The notes beneath the pieces are model-generated. The model did no database searches. It saw only the letters and a list, made by a program, of their open reading frames with translations, and had not been told where the DNA came from. A stretch of DNA of 64,000 bases from Polynucleobacter sp. AM-26B4 (GTDB lineage Bacteria; Pseudomonadota; Gammaproteobacteria; Burkholderiales; Burkholderiaceae). The translations under genes were made by a program, and so were the position numbers. Positions 17,080-26,673 of the stretch are shown one piece after another (the stretch's first letter is position 1; the number at the start of each line of letters is the position of its first letter). The stretch is from positions 875,916 through 939,915 of the forward strand of contig NZ_JACVOT010000001.1 of the NCBI RefSeq assembly GCF_018882285.1, given 5' to 3'.

Positions 17080-17394
17080 TCACAAAAATGTGACACGTTT
17101 GGTCAGAGCTTCTAGGGTGACTTGAGGGCTGGCGATTGTTTTGCCATTGTCTGCACTGTTGGCAACCACCCCCTTGCCTGCGATGGGTGCCAAGTTATCA
17201 ACCTTGAAGCGGCCAACCTGATCTTGTTGGCGAATAAAACATTCTTCATCAAAGAATAGCTGGTCAAAATTAGCATCGATTTCATCAGAGTCGACCGTTT
17301 TGAAACCAATCAAATCTTGAACTGCTTCAATGGTTGGTTCAATTTCAACTTCTGTGACTTCTTTGAGCTTGGGGTTGATTAAGAATGCTTTCAT
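17080..17394 (-). CDS. Hypothetical protein, possibly DUF3846-like
   Basis: A protein of 104 residues beginning MKAFLINPKLKEVTEVEIE and containing FFDEECFIR and NLAPIAGKGVVANS. This layout resembles the DUF3846 family of small proteins of unknown function, but the match is from memory and weak. It has no signal peptide or membrane segment. It leads a two-gene unit with the small GNAT gene. Confidence 0.6.
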   Translation of the reverse strand: MKAFLINPKLKEVTEVEIEPTIEAVQDLIGFKTVDSDEIDANFDQLFFDEECFIRQQDQVGRFKVDNLAPIAGKGVVANSADNGKTIASPQVTLEALTKRVTFL

Positions 17395-17490
17395 GGGCTT
17401 GCCTCTAGAGTATGTATACCTTACCCACTCTAAAGGATTTTTGATAAATTTGCTGATGCTGTGCTGGATTCAAAGGCGTAAAATTAAGAA

Positions 17491-18426
17491 ATGAAAAATA
17501 AAATATCAGCGGTAGCGGTTATTGGCGCTGGAGCTGTTGGCAGTTACTTTGGCGGATTGTTGGCAAGAGCCGGGTATGACGTCACCTTGATTGCGCGCCA
17601 AGACCATGTGAAAGCCATTCAAGAAAATGGTTTGTATATGGAGTGCCAATCTTTTCAAGAGCGCGTTTCAGTCAAAGCCAGCACCGAATATCAAGCCATC
17701 AAGAACGCAGACCTTATTTTGTTCTGTGTTAAGTCACCTGATACAGAATCTGTTGCTAAAGAGATCAAACCCTATTTGTCCGAAGACTCAATCATATTGA
17801 GCCTACAAAATGGGGTTGATAACGCTGGGCGCATAAGAGCAGTGCTTTTAAATCCTGTTTACCCAGCCGTTGTCTATGTTGCAACAGGAATGGCTGGCCC
17901 CGGTCACGTGAAGCATTTTGGTCGAGGCGAGTTGGTGATTGGTGATCTAGAAGGTAACGAAGCTTGCCTTGATCAGCTGAACATGCTTCAAGAGTACCTA
18001 AAAAAGGGAAATATTCCTTGCGGCATTTCTAAAAATATTAAACATGATATGTGGTTAAAATTTTTAGTGAATTGCAGTTACAACGCAATCTCTGGAATTG
18101 GCCAAATTGAGTATGGGCAAATGGTTCAATCAACGCACATCAATACCCTTATTGAGCAGATCACCAAAGAGTTTTTAGCTGTTGCAGGAAAAGAAGGTCT
18201 TAACATCACCCTTGAGCAAGCAATCTTGGCAAATGAGCAAATTGCTAAGACCATGACAAAACAAAAGTCTTCTACTGCGCAAGATTTGATGAAGTTTAAA
18301 AAAACTGAAATTGATTTTTTAAATGGCTACATTGTTAGGCGTGGCTTGGTTCACCAGATTCCAACACCGGCTAATCAAAGCGTTTATGCCTTGGTGAAAA
18401 TGCTAGAGATGGCTTATCTAAAATAA
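17491..18426 (+). CDS. panE: 2-dehydropantoate 2-reductase
   Basis: A ketopantoate reductase of 311 residues, the NADPH-dependent step to pantoate in coenzyme A synthesis. The Rossmann motif is VIGAGAVGSYFGGLLARAGYDV, SLQNGVDN is typical of the family, and the C-terminal domain contains the catalytic-lysine region (KHDMWLKFLVNCSYNAISG). Several paralogues of this family act on other 2-oxoacids, so the exact substrate is less sure than the family. The gene is followed 3 nt later by a GST. Confidence 0.85.
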   Translation: MKNKISAVAVIGAGAVGSYFGGLLARAGYDVTLIARQDHVKAIQENGLYMECQSFQERVSVKASTEYQAIKNADLILFCVKSPDTESVAKEIKPYLSEDSIILSLQNGVDNAGRIRAVLLNPVYPAVVYVATGMAGPGHVKHFGRGELVIGDLEGNEACLDQLNMLQEYLKKGNIPCGISKNIKHDMWLKFLVNCSYNAISGIGQIEYGQMVQSTHINTLIEQITKEFLAVAGKEGLNITLEQAILANEQIAKTMTKQKSSTAQDLMKFKKTEIDFLNGYIVRRGLVHQIPTPANQSVYALVKMLEMAYLK

Positions 18427-18429
18427 TTG

Positions 18430-19056
18430 ATGGCCTCAAACATTCTTTACTCATACAGAAGATGTCCTTATGCCATGAGAGCCAGAATGGCTTTGGCTTA
18501 TTCAGGCATTCCAGTTGAAATCCGAGAAATTTCTTTAAGAGAAAAGCCAGCCTCTTTATTGGCCATATCACCCAAAGGAACTGTTCCAGTATTGCAAAGT
18601 GATGATCTAGTGATTGAACAAAGTTACGACATCATGAAGTGGGCCTTAAAACAGTTTGATCCAGACCAGTGGCTTTCTGCAGAGACGGAAAATGTCACCG
18701 ATGAATGGATTGAGAAGAATGATGGCCCTTTTAAAAAGTTATTGGATCAATACAAGTACCCCGATAGATACCCAGATATTTCTCTTGAAGAGACTTTGAG
18801 TCAAGCAACATCATTATTTCTAGGTCCAATTAATGAGGAGCTAAAGAAAGGCGCTTATTTGTTAGGGCCAAAGATCAGTTTGGCTGATATAGCGATATTT
18901 CCTTTTGTGCGCCAGTTTGCAATGGTGAATCCTGACTGGATTGATCAATCAGGCCTGAAATTCTTAAAACAGTGGTTAAATGAACATACCGAGTCACCTT
19001 TGTTTTTGAGTGTGATGCATAAATACCCAACTTGGCACGATTCAACCCCGGAGTGA
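18430..19056 (+). CDS. Glutathione S-transferase family protein
   Basis: An N-terminal thioredoxin-fold domain (YSYRRCPYAMRARMALAYSGI, SPKGTVPVLQ, IEQSYDIMKWA) is followed by an all-alpha C-terminal domain with SLADIAIFPFVRQF. The CPYAMR motif suggests a cysteine-type active site (glutaredoxin-like or omega-like GST) rather than tyrosine or serine type. The ATG at 18430 is used; a TTG lies directly before it. The gene follows panE and precedes a small membrane-anchored protein in one apparent transcript. Confidence 0.87.
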   Translation: MASNILYSYRRCPYAMRARMALAYSGIPVEIREISLREKPASLLAISPKGTVPVLQSDDLVIEQSYDIMKWALKQFDPDQWLSAETENVTDEWIEKNDGPFKKLLDQYKYPDRYPDISLEETLSQATSLFLGPINEELKKGAYLLGPKISLADIAIFPFVRQFAMVNPDWIDQSGLKFLKQWLNEHTESPLFLSVMHKYPTWHDSTPE

Positions 19057-19058
19057 GC

Positions 19059-19409
19059 ATGAAAAAATTTTTAGGATTCTTGTTGTTATTGGTTTTACTT
19101 TTCTGCCTTTACACCTGGTTGGCTTTGACTTGGAGCTATTCAGCTGGTGAACGCGCTGGGTATGTGCAAAAGTTTTCTAAAAAAGGTTGGGTATGTAAAA
19201 CCTGGGAAGGTGAGTTGGCCATGATTAACATGCCCGGAACTTTGACTGAAAAATTCAATTTCACTGTTCATGATGAAGCGGTGGTCAAAAAAATCAATGA
19301 AAGCATGGGTAAGCGCGTTTCATTGGTATATGAAGAGCACGTGGGCATTCCAACGACCTGTTTTGGTGACACAGGTCATTTTGTTAAAGACATACTAATT
19401 GTTGATTAA
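19059..19409 (+). CDS. Conserved hypothetical protein with N-terminal membrane anchor
   Basis: A protein of 116 residues. The first 25 form a strongly hydrophobic segment (LGFLLLLVLLFCLYTWLAL), probably an uncleaved anchor. A soluble domain follows, with AGYVQKFSKKGWVCKTWEGELAM and YEEHVGIPTTCFGDTGHFV. Similar short proteins occur in Burkholderiales, sometimes labelled 6-phosphogluconate dehydrogenase, for which I see no basis. The two cysteines (WVCK and TTCF) could pair in the periplasm (inference). The ATG follows GGAG. Confidence 0.75.
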   Translation: MKKFLGFLLLLVLLFCLYTWLALTWSYSAGERAGYVQKFSKKGWVCKTWEGELAMINMPGTLTEKFNFTVHDEAVVKKINESMGKRVSLVYEEHVGIPTTCFGDTGHFVKDILIVD

Positions 19410-19580
19410 TTACTTGGTCAGAATTAGTTTTCTGTATTTGGTGATTCTCAGTCGATAGACTTCACCCTCATGTGCAATGTCCAAGTAATTGGACTTACCC
19501 ATCAATTCTTTGCTATCAATCAATTTAATATCTGTTTTTTCTGCTTCTCTTGTGGAGAAGTGATTATTTTCTTTGGTCAT
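19410..19580 (-). CDS. hemP: Hemin uptake protein HemP
   Basis: A 56-residue protein. The C-terminal half reads IDSKELMGKSNYLDIAHEG followed by EVYRLRITKYRKLILTK, the recognisable HemP pattern (GxxxLxIxHxGExYRLRxTxxxKLILTK). HemP is a small protein tied to hemin uptake and in Burkholderia to its regulation (family knowledge). No hemin receptor or ABC genes are adjacent. The stop abuts the stop of the preceding plus-strand gene. The start is preceded by AAGAAGAG, which lies inside a perfect inverted repeat. I saw no clear Fur box. Confidence 0.85.
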   Translation of the reverse strand: MTKENNHFSTREAEKTDIKLIDSKELMGKSNYLDIAHEGEVYRLRITKYRKLILTK

Positions 19581-19587
19581 AAGACAC

Positions 19588-19605
19588 TCTTCTTTTGAAA
19601 GAAGA
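19588..19605. promoter_or_regulatory. Inverted repeat over the hemP ribosome-binding site
   Basis: A perfect 8-bp inverted repeat with a 2-nt turn (TCTTCTTT facing AAAGAAGA) ends 7 nt before the hemP ATG. One arm contains the purine-rich stretch that would be the ribosome site, so the hairpin could hide it, or the repeat could be an operator. Confidence 0.5.
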
Positions 19606-19673
19606 TGTGATTCTAAAGCATCAAATCAACACTCAAAATAGGGATTAAGCCCTCAGTGGTTTAGTGGCGTGAC

Positions 19674-20231
19674 TCAAGCTTTTTGATTAAAGCTTCTTTT
19701 CTTGTAAAGAAAAATAACAGCCTTGGCAAAGTAAATAACAATGAAGGTACCAATCAGATCTCCAATGATCATCACCCCCAAGTGTTCAAAGAAGAAACCA
19801 TCTTTGTTATGCAGTGAGTACCATGCTTGGTGCATGAGAGGACTGACAATTGAAAAAACAAAAACACAGTTAAGCAATTGCTTCGCATCGAGTTGTGAGA
19901 GGTCTTGCTTTAAGTCAGAGTCTCTAAACACGAGTAATTTCGCAATATAGGGCGCAAGACCACTGATGATTCCTGCGCCAATGCCAAGGATTGGATCCTC
20001 AAAATAGAAGCCCAAGCTGATGGCAATTGAAGCAATGGCAATGCCTAGAGCCCCATTTTTGTCTAATAGCAAAGTCAGCAAAAGCCTTAATCCTGCCGGC
20101 AAAAAAACCCAAGATACCCCAAGCGAAAATGAAAACGAGCCCATGACATAAGAGTTGATTGAAAAGCTTGCCGCGTAAAGAATGGCGGCAATACTGATCA
20201 GGGCGGGACTTAGAAAAACGGCGGAGTACAT
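19674..20231 (-). CDS. Integral membrane protein, possibly MASE1-like
   Basis: A protein of 185 residues with five or six hydrophobic helices. SWVFLPAGLRLLLTLLL and GIGAGIISGLAPYIAKLLV recall MASE1-type sensory membrane domains, but there is no attached output domain. The function is unknown. ATG 20231 is chosen over a TTG three codons upstream. It lies upstream of hemP with a spacer of about 90 bp, so co-transcription is possible. Confidence 0.65.
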   Translation of the reverse strand: MYSAVFLSPALISIAAILYAASFSINSYVMGSFSFSLGVSWVFLPAGLRLLLTLLLDKNGALGIAIASIAISLGFYFEDPILGIGAGIISGLAPYIAKLLVFRDSDLKQDLSQLDAKQLLNCVFVFSIVSPLMHQAWYSLHNKDGFFFEHLGVMIIGDLIGTFIVIYFAKAVIFLYKKRSFNQKA

Positions 20232-20325
20232 TGCCTTCAATATAACAAATTGTTCGCTATTTTGTTACTTTAAACATTTAACTCAAATTTAATATTCTTT
20301 CCAAAAATTATGGTTACAATTTGAA

Positions 20326-20345
20326 GCACGTAGGGTTCTACGTGC
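20326..20345 (+). promoter_or_regulatory. Perfect hairpin in the HU gene leader
   Basis: GCACGTAG-GGTT-CTACGTGC is a perfect 8-bp stem with a 4-nt loop, 33 nt before the HU start. A TACAAT -10-like box (20315-20320) lies just upstream, so the hairpin would be at the extreme 5' end of the transcript. It has no T run, so it is not a terminator. It could stabilise the mRNA or be an operator. Confidence 0.6.
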
Positions 20346-20378
20346 AACTATCCAACAATGATTGATAAGGAGCATCAC

Positions 20379-20663
20379 TTGAATAAAGCAGAACTTATTT
20401 CCGCAATTGCAGAAGAATCAGAATTGTCAAAAGCCAAGGCTGAATTTGCATTGAATTCAGTTATGGATAACATCAAGAAGGCTGTTACTAAAGGTGATAG
20501 CGTTCAGTTAATTGGTTTCGGTACTTTCGGTTCTGGTAAGCGTGCTGCTCGTATGGGCCGTAACCCAAAGACTGGCGAAGCAATCAAGATTGCTGCAGCT
20601 AAGACAGTTAAATTTACTGCAGGTAAAGCATTTAAAGATGCCGTGAATAAGCGTAAGAAGTAA
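20379..20663 (+). CDS. hup: HU-family nucleoid protein
   Basis: A DNA-bending histone-like protein of 94 residues. It starts [22 protein letters not shown] and carries the beta-arm region [27 protein letters not shown] in sections and [14 protein letters not shown] at the end. The TTG at 20379 is chosen because it gives the standard HU N-terminus and follows a perfect AAGGAG at 20367-20372 with 6-nt spacing. An upstream ATG at 20358 would add seven unusual residues and lacks a good ribosome site. A strong terminator follows. Confidence 0.94.
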   Translation: MNKAELISAIAEESELSKAKAEFALNSVMDNIKKAVTKGDSVQLIGFGTFGSGKRAARMGRNPKTGEAIKIAAAKTVKFTAGKAFKDAVNKRKK

Positions 20664-20683
20664 TTCGCTGATTTGCAATATTA

Positions 20684-20714
20684 AAAAGCCCAGCTGTTTA
20701 GCTGGGCTTTTTTT
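20684..20714 (+). terminator. Rho-independent terminator after HU
   Basis: Stem AGCCCAGC/GCTGGGCT with a 6-nt loop, preceded by As and followed by seven Ts. It may work for the convergent rodA operon as well. Confidence 0.92.
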
Positions 20715-20757
20715 ATGACTCTTTTTAATCTATCTCGATAGATAACTTTATTAGTCT

Positions 20758-21900
20758 CTAGCTTTGTACGAGTCTTCGGTAGCGATGAATACTCATCAAA
20801 ATACCAACACCGATGCCCAAGGTCACAAGGGCTGTGCCACCATAGCTGATGAATGGAAGTGGTACACCGACCACTGGTAGCAGACCGCTGACCATGCCCA
20901 TATTAACGAAGGCATAAGTGAAGAAAATCATTGTCACAGCACCGCCCAAAAGTCTTGTGAAGAGCGTTGGGGCATTAGACGAAATAGCAAGACCTCTTTG
21001 AATCAAGGCAGTAAATAAGCCCAACAAAATGATGTTGCCAAGCAATCCAAATTCTTCTGCAAAAACAGCAAAAATAAAGTCAGTATGTTTTTCTGGAATG
21101 AACTCAAGGTGTGCTTGAGTACCGTTGAGCCAGCCCTTGCCAAAAAGTCCGCCAGAGCCAATCGCAATGATTGATTGAATCGTGTGAAAGCCTTTACCAA
21201 GAGGATCTGAACTAGGGTTTAAAAGCGTACAGACACGATTTTTTTGATACTCATGAAGAAAGGGCCACTTAACTTCTGGTTCGCAAATATAACCACCGAA
21301 AATGATGATCAATAAAATGCCGAGTGTTCCTGCACCAACCACTGGAATGATGTACTTCCATGGAAAGCCTGCAAGAATGATGACGTAAAGACCAGATGCT
21401 AAAACAAGTAACGCTGTGCCAAGGTCAGGCTGTCTACCAATCAAGGCAACCGGCAAAATTAACAACAAAGCTGCAACACCGTAATCCCAAGTCTTTAAGA
21501 CACCTTCACGACGTTGAAAGTACCAAGCCAACATCATCGGCATAGCAATCTTCATGATCTCTGAGGGTTGTATTACGATGCCAATATTGACCCAGCGTCG
21601 CGCACCTTTTTTAATCAAGCCAAAAGCCGCTACTGCAAGAAGTAATGCAATACCAATGGTGTAAATCCAAATCGCAGATTTTTCTAGCCACTTGGGTGGA
21701 ATTCTGGAAACAATCAACATCAAACCAATCGATACAATCAGATTGCGTGCTTGATCAACAAATTGCACATGCGTTCCGCTCGTCGCTGAAATAAATGTGA
21801 CGATACTGATGGCTACAAGAGCCAGAACAATCAGACCTAAAGTTTTGTCTAGGCCGTTCCAAAGAAAATCAATTTTATGAATTAAGGAGCGTTTTTCCAT
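20758..21900 (-). CDS. rodA: Rod-shape SEDS peptidoglycan glycosyltransferase RodA
   Basis: A polytopic SEDS-family protein of 380 residues and about ten helices. It polymerises glycan strands of the lateral wall with its partner PBP2. The signature PSEIMKIAMPMMLAW, the RQPDLGTALLVLASGL segment, FAVFAEEFGLLG and the C-terminal GVPLPFISYGGTALV are all present. Its start overlaps the end of mrdA by 19 nt. It is the last gene of the mre-mrd operon. Confidence 0.96.
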   Translation of the reverse strand: MEKRSLIHKIDFLWNGLDKTLGLIVLALVAISIVTFISATSGTHVQFVDQARNLIVSIGLMLIVSRIPPKWLEKSAIWIYTIGIALLLAVAAFGLIKKGARRWVNIGIVIQPSEIMKIAMPMMLAWYFQRREGVLKTWDYGVAALLLILPVALIGRQPDLGTALLVLASGLYVIILAGFPWKYIIPVVGAGTLGILLIIIFGGYICEPEVKWPFLHEYQKNRVCTLLNPSSDPLGKGFHTIQSIIAIGSGGLFGKGWLNGTQAHLEFIPEKHTDFIFAVFAEEFGLLGNIILLGLFTALIQRGLAISSNAPTLFTRLLGGAVTMIFFTYAFVNMGMVSGLLPVVGVPLPFISYGGTALVTLGIGVGILMSIHRYRRLVQS

Positions 21901-23801
21901 TCAGGAACCTCCTTAGGCCAGCGACCCTCAAGATAGTAATCAAGCGCACGTCGTGCGATAGGGGCTGCGTGAGCAGCGCCGAAGCCAGCATTTTCAACAA
22001 TCATGGCAATGGCAATTTTTGGATTTTCTGCTGGAGCAAAGACGACGTATAAAGCATGGTCTCTTAAAAATTCTGGGGTAGCGCCGTGGTTATAGTTTTT
22101 GGCATTCAAACTGTAAACCTGGGCCGTACCAGTTTTACCGGCAGCGTTGTAACCAGCTCCTTTAAATGCGCCTGCTGATGTGCCGAATCTATTCACATCC
22201 ACCATGGCGTTAGTGATCACATCAATATTTTCTTTCTTGAGATCGATTTTGTAACTCTCTTGCGGCGTTGTTAAAAAACGCTCTTTGGTGATTGGGTTTT
22301 CAATTGATTTCACCAGGTGAGGTTTCATCACAACACCTTGATTGGCAATATTTGCTGTGGCATGAGCCAATTGCAAAATAGAAAAGCTGTTGTAGCCTTG
22401 CCCAATACCTAAAGAGATGGTTTCACCTTCAAACCATTTTTGTTGTTCTGGTTTTTTAAATGCTTTTTCTTTCCAGGAGGTCGAAGGCAAGATGCCTCGT
22501 GCTTCGCCCACAAGATCAATGCCAGTGATTTGACCAAGCCCAAGCGGCTTCATGAAGTCGTGCATCGGGTTGACGCCCATATCACGTGCTAAATGGTAGT
22601 AATAGGTGTTGCAAGATTCAACAATCGATTTGGCCATGTCGACTGAACCGTGACCGCCGACCTTATCGTCTCGGAAGGTATTGTTGCCGAGAATGAAGTA
22701 GCCAGGATCCGCGATCGATTGACTAGGAGTACGTTTACCGGTTTCAAGAGCTGCCAGTGCCATGAATGGCTTATAAGTTGATCCAGGGGCGTAGGTGCCT
22801 TTTAATGGGCGATTGTAGAGAGGCTTTTCTGGAGAATCATTCAAGTCTTTCCAGGTGCTTGCATCAATACCTTCCACAAAATCATTTGGGTTGAAATTAG
22901 GCTTTGAAACAAACGCAAGGATGTCGCCAGTTTTTGGTTCAATCGCCACAAATGCGCCGCGCCTTTTTCCGTATAGCTGTTCAACCATATGTTGAAGTTT
23001 GATATCAACGGCTAGTACTAGATTTTTTCCTGGCGTAGAGGAAGATGTTGAAAGTGTTCTGACTGCTCTTCCGCCAGCGGTGATTTCAACTTGTTCAAAT
23101 CCTGGAGAGCCTCTGAGCGCTTGTTCGTAACTTTGTTCAATGCCAACTTTGCCTATGTATGGCATGCCTAATAAGTTGATATTTTTTCTCTGAGCCCAAT
23201 CTTCATCCATACTTTTGCTGGAGTCTAATTCGGCAATTAATTTTTCACGATCTTTTTGTGAAACTCTGCCGATGTATCCAATCAGATGTGAGCCAAGCTC
23301 ACCATACGGGTACTGTCTAAATAAGCGCGCACGAATTTCAACGCCAGGAAATCTGAAGCGTTGAGCTGTGAATCTGGCAACTTCAACATCGCTGAGTAAA
23401 GTTCTGACCGGGAATGAATCAAAGGTTTTTGACTCTGCTGCTAACTTCAAAAAGTTACGACGATCTTTTGCTTGAATATCAACGACTGCTGATAGTTGAT
23501 CAAGCAAATCATTTAAGTTAGTCTCAACTTGCGAAGGATTTATTTCTAGGGTGTAAGCAGAGTAATTGCGCGCAATCACAATGCCGTTGCGATCATAAAT
23601 GAGGCCGCGATTGGCTGGAACTGGAATCAAGGCAATGCGATTATTTTCGGCCGCCAAAGAGTGGCGTTGATGCGTGACCACTTGCAACCAAACAAATCTC
23701 AATAAAAGTATTGAAAAACAAATCAATACAAAAATCATTGCAACAGAAAGTCGATCTTGAAATGACTTAACTGTTGGTTGAGATTGTTTAAATCGATTCA
23801 T
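21882..23801 (-). CDS. mrdA: Penicillin-binding protein 2
   Basis: The class B transpeptidase of the elongasome, 639 residues. A single transmembrane helix lies near 20-42 and a dimerisation (pedestal) domain follows. The catalytic motifs are STYK (Ser341), SCN (396-398) and KTG (557-559). It works with RodA, encoded immediately downstream with a 19-nt overlap, under MreBCD. It lies 10 nt after mreD. Confidence 0.96.
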   Translation of the reverse strand: MNRFKQSQPTVKSFQDRLSVAMIFVLICFSILLLRFVWLQVVTHQRHSLAAENNRIALIPVPANRGLIYDRNGIVIARNYSAYTLEINPSQVETNLNDLLDQLSAVVDIQAKDRRNFLKLAAESKTFDSFPVRTLLSDVEVARFTAQRFRFPGVEIRARLFRQYPYGELGSHLIGYIGRVSQKDREKLIAELDSSKSMDEDWAQRKNINLLGMPYIGKVGIEQSYEQALRGSPGFEQVEITAGGRAVRTLSTSSSTPGKNLVLAVDIKLQHMVEQLYGKRRGAFVAIEPKTGDILAFVSKPNFNPNDFVEGIDASTWKDLNDSPEKPLYNRPLKGTYAPGSTYKPFMALAALETGKRTPSQSIADPGYFILGNNTFRDDKVGGHGSVDMAKSIVESCNTYYYHLARDMGVNPMHDFMKPLGLGQITGIDLVGEARGILPSTSWKEKAFKKPEQQKWFEGETISLGIGQGYNSFSILQLAHATANIANQGVVMKPHLVKSIENPITKERFLTTPQESYKIDLKKENIDVITNAMVDVNRFGTSAGAFKGAGYNAAGKTGTAQVYSLNAKNYNHGATPEFLRDHALYVVFAPAENPKIAIAMIVENAGFGAAHAAPIARRALDYYLEGRWPKEVPEWKNAP

Positions 23802-23811
23802 GTGCCGTCAA

Positions 23812-24330
23812 TTAAATCGGACGGTTGAGGTCAACATCGGTCGGCCTGCGTTGCGGTGCTAATAATAAGAACACTGCTACTGGCCACAAAAGGGCTTCAA
23901 TAAAACCAGAGAAAAGACTAGACCATGCCCAGAATGGAATTTCACCAGTTGCAACCCAACGAATGATCAGTGGCCAAATAGAGGCGGAGATGAAAAGAGG
24001 TAATAGATGCAAGGCTTGCTGGATGCGCGTAAAGCCCATCACTCGTCTTTGCCAAAAAATACCGAAGTAAGCAACGAGCGGGTACATGAATGCGTATTGA
24101 CCAAGCAAGTTGCCATTGTGAACATCCATGACCAAGCCTAAACAAAAGGCCCAAATCACACCGACTTTTCTTGGTTGATGAATGGTCCAAAACACCAAGC
24201 AAAGCAACAACCAATCAGGCACCCATGGAGCATTGCCAAGAGGCAAGAAATTCAGCAAGGTGGCCGCTAGCAAGCTAAAGGCAATAAAAAGAGGATTCGC
24301 AGGACGAAGGATGTAGCCGCTATCTATCAT
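23812..24330 (-). CDS. mreD: Rod shape-determining protein MreD
   Basis: A small membrane protein of 172 residues with five or six hydrophobic helices. The conserved WVPDWLLLCLVFW and FCLGLVMDVHNGNLLGQYAF segments mark MreD. It helps anchor the elongasome. The start overlaps the mreC stop by 4 nt. Confidence 0.93.
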   Translation of the reverse strand: MIDSGYILRPANPLFIAFSLLAATLLNFLPLGNAPWVPDWLLLCLVFWTIHQPRKVGVIWAFCLGLVMDVHNGNLLGQYAFMYPLVAYFGIFWQRRVMGFTRIQQALHLLPLFISASIWPLIIRWVATGEIPFWAWSSLFSGFIEALLWPVAVFLLLAPQRRPTDVDLNRPI

Positions 24331-25241
24331 GGCTTACCTCTATATAAACGATTGGACTTTGAGTCAGTTTCTTTGAAATTTTTACTTGCTTCTGGCTTAG
24401 GACCAAATCCAGAATCGTAGAAAAGAATCATCACGTGACGAAAGCGATTCACACCGCCCACAGGAGAGCAGTAAACGTAGGCAAAGTTCTTATCCACGTT
24501 GCGTTCAATTTTATCGATGGTGGCCACTGCAAATCCTGGTGGATAAATACCATCAATGCCAGATGTCATTAAAACGTCACCCACTTGCAAATCGCTCACA
24601 GCGGCCATGTGTCTTAATTCCAGTGGTCGACCTCTGCCGTTGCCGTGTAGGGCGCCCCTGAGCCCATTTCTAGCAACTTGAATTGGAATCACCATGTCTC
24701 TATCGTCTAACAAAGTCACTTCAGATTTGTTTTCCATGACCCGAACCACTTGACCGACAATGCCTTGGTGATCAGAAACTGCTTGTCCAAGTGAAATGTT
24801 GTCTGATGCCCCGCGATCAATCACGACGCGTTGAGACATTGGATTAGATGGACTGTAAAGAATTTGGGCAATCAAAATCTTGAAGCGAGCCTGTTCTTTG
24901 ATGCCAATCAGGTTTCGCAATTGTGTATTTTCAGACATGAACAGCTCTGACTGATTCGCTAAGAGTGTTAATTCGGCCACTCGCTTGGTGAGAGCCTCGT
25001 TTTCAACCTCTAGAGAGCCTTTGCTTGTCAGATAGTCGTAACTGCCCACCAAAGCATTTCTGGGCATTTGCATGGCATATTGAAATGGTGTGAGCAAGTA
25101 GCTTGCCACCGAACGAACCTCATTCAGCGCCTTGAATTGATGGTCCATGACCATCAACAAAATGCTGATGAAAAGGCAGATAGCCAGCTTGATAAGAGCT
25201 GGCGTACCTTGTTTGAAGAGAGGAGGTGGGCTAAGCTGCAA
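24327..25241 (-). CDS. mreC: Cell-shape protein MreC
   Basis: An N-terminal transmembrane segment (residues 15-35), a coiled-coil stretch (about 70-105) and the periplasmic beta-domain with LIGIKEQARFKILIAQI, VIDRGASDNISLGQAV, GIVGQV and VLMTSGIDGIYPPGFAVATI. The length of 304 residues is normal. It scaffolds PBP2 activation. The gene follows mreB by 27 nt. Confidence 0.95.
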   Translation of the reverse strand: MQLSPPPLFKQGTPALIKLAICLFISILLMVMDHQFKALNEVRSVASYLLTPFQYAMQMPRNALVGSYDYLTSKGSLEVENEALTKRVAELTLLANQSELFMSENTQLRNLIGIKEQARFKILIAQILYSPSNPMSQRVVIDRGASDNISLGQAVSDHQGIVGQVVRVMENKSEVTLLDDRDMVIPIQVARNGLRGALHGNGRGRPLELRHMAAVSDLQVGDVLMTSGIDGIYPPGFAVATIDKIERNVDKNFAYVYCSPVGGVNRFRHVMILFYDSGFGPKPEASKNFKETDSKSNRLYRGKP

Positions 25242-25268
25242 TGAAATCTCTCTAGCTGCTTAGCGAAG

Positions 25269-26336
<1,068 letters not shown>

Positions 26337-26379
26337 TTAATACGTTAATGAACCCTTTAATGATACCGTAGCAGGACAA

Positions 26380-26673
26380 ATGAATCTCGAAGATGTTAAG
26401 CGCATAGCGCATTTATCCCATTTATCGCTCTCGGAAGACGAGGCAAAGGCCACTTTGGGCCAATTGCAGAAAGTCTTCAATTTAGTAGAGCAAATGCAGG
26501 CAGTTAATACCGATGGTATTGAGCCTTTGGCTCATCCAATTGAGCAAATCATGGCCATTGCCCAGCCATTGCGTGAAGACGTCGTCACGGAGCATGATCA
26601 AAGGGATGCTTATTTAAAAAATGCACCCGCAGAGCATGATGGTTTATTTCTTGTGCCAAAGGTGATCGAATGA
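26380..26673 (+). CDS. gatC: Asp-tRNA(Asn)/Glu-tRNA(Gln) amidotransferase subunit C
   Basis: The small subunit of the GatCAB amidotransferase, 97 residues. It begins with [17 protein letters not shown] and contains [12 protein letters not shown] and LREDVV, the usual GatC pattern. It stabilises GatA. It overlaps gatA by 4 nt (ATGA), as first gene of a six-gene run to rlmI. Confidence 0.95.
   Translation: MNLEDVKRIAHLSHLSLSEDEAKATLGQLQKVFNLVEQMQAVNTDGIEPLAHPIEQIMAIAQPLREDVVTEHDQRDAYLKNAPAEHDGLFLVPKVIE

Noticed and set aside
20326-20345. Hairpin before HU as a terminator of an upstream transcript
   Set aside because: No T run follows, and the neighbouring upstream gene runs in the opposite direction.
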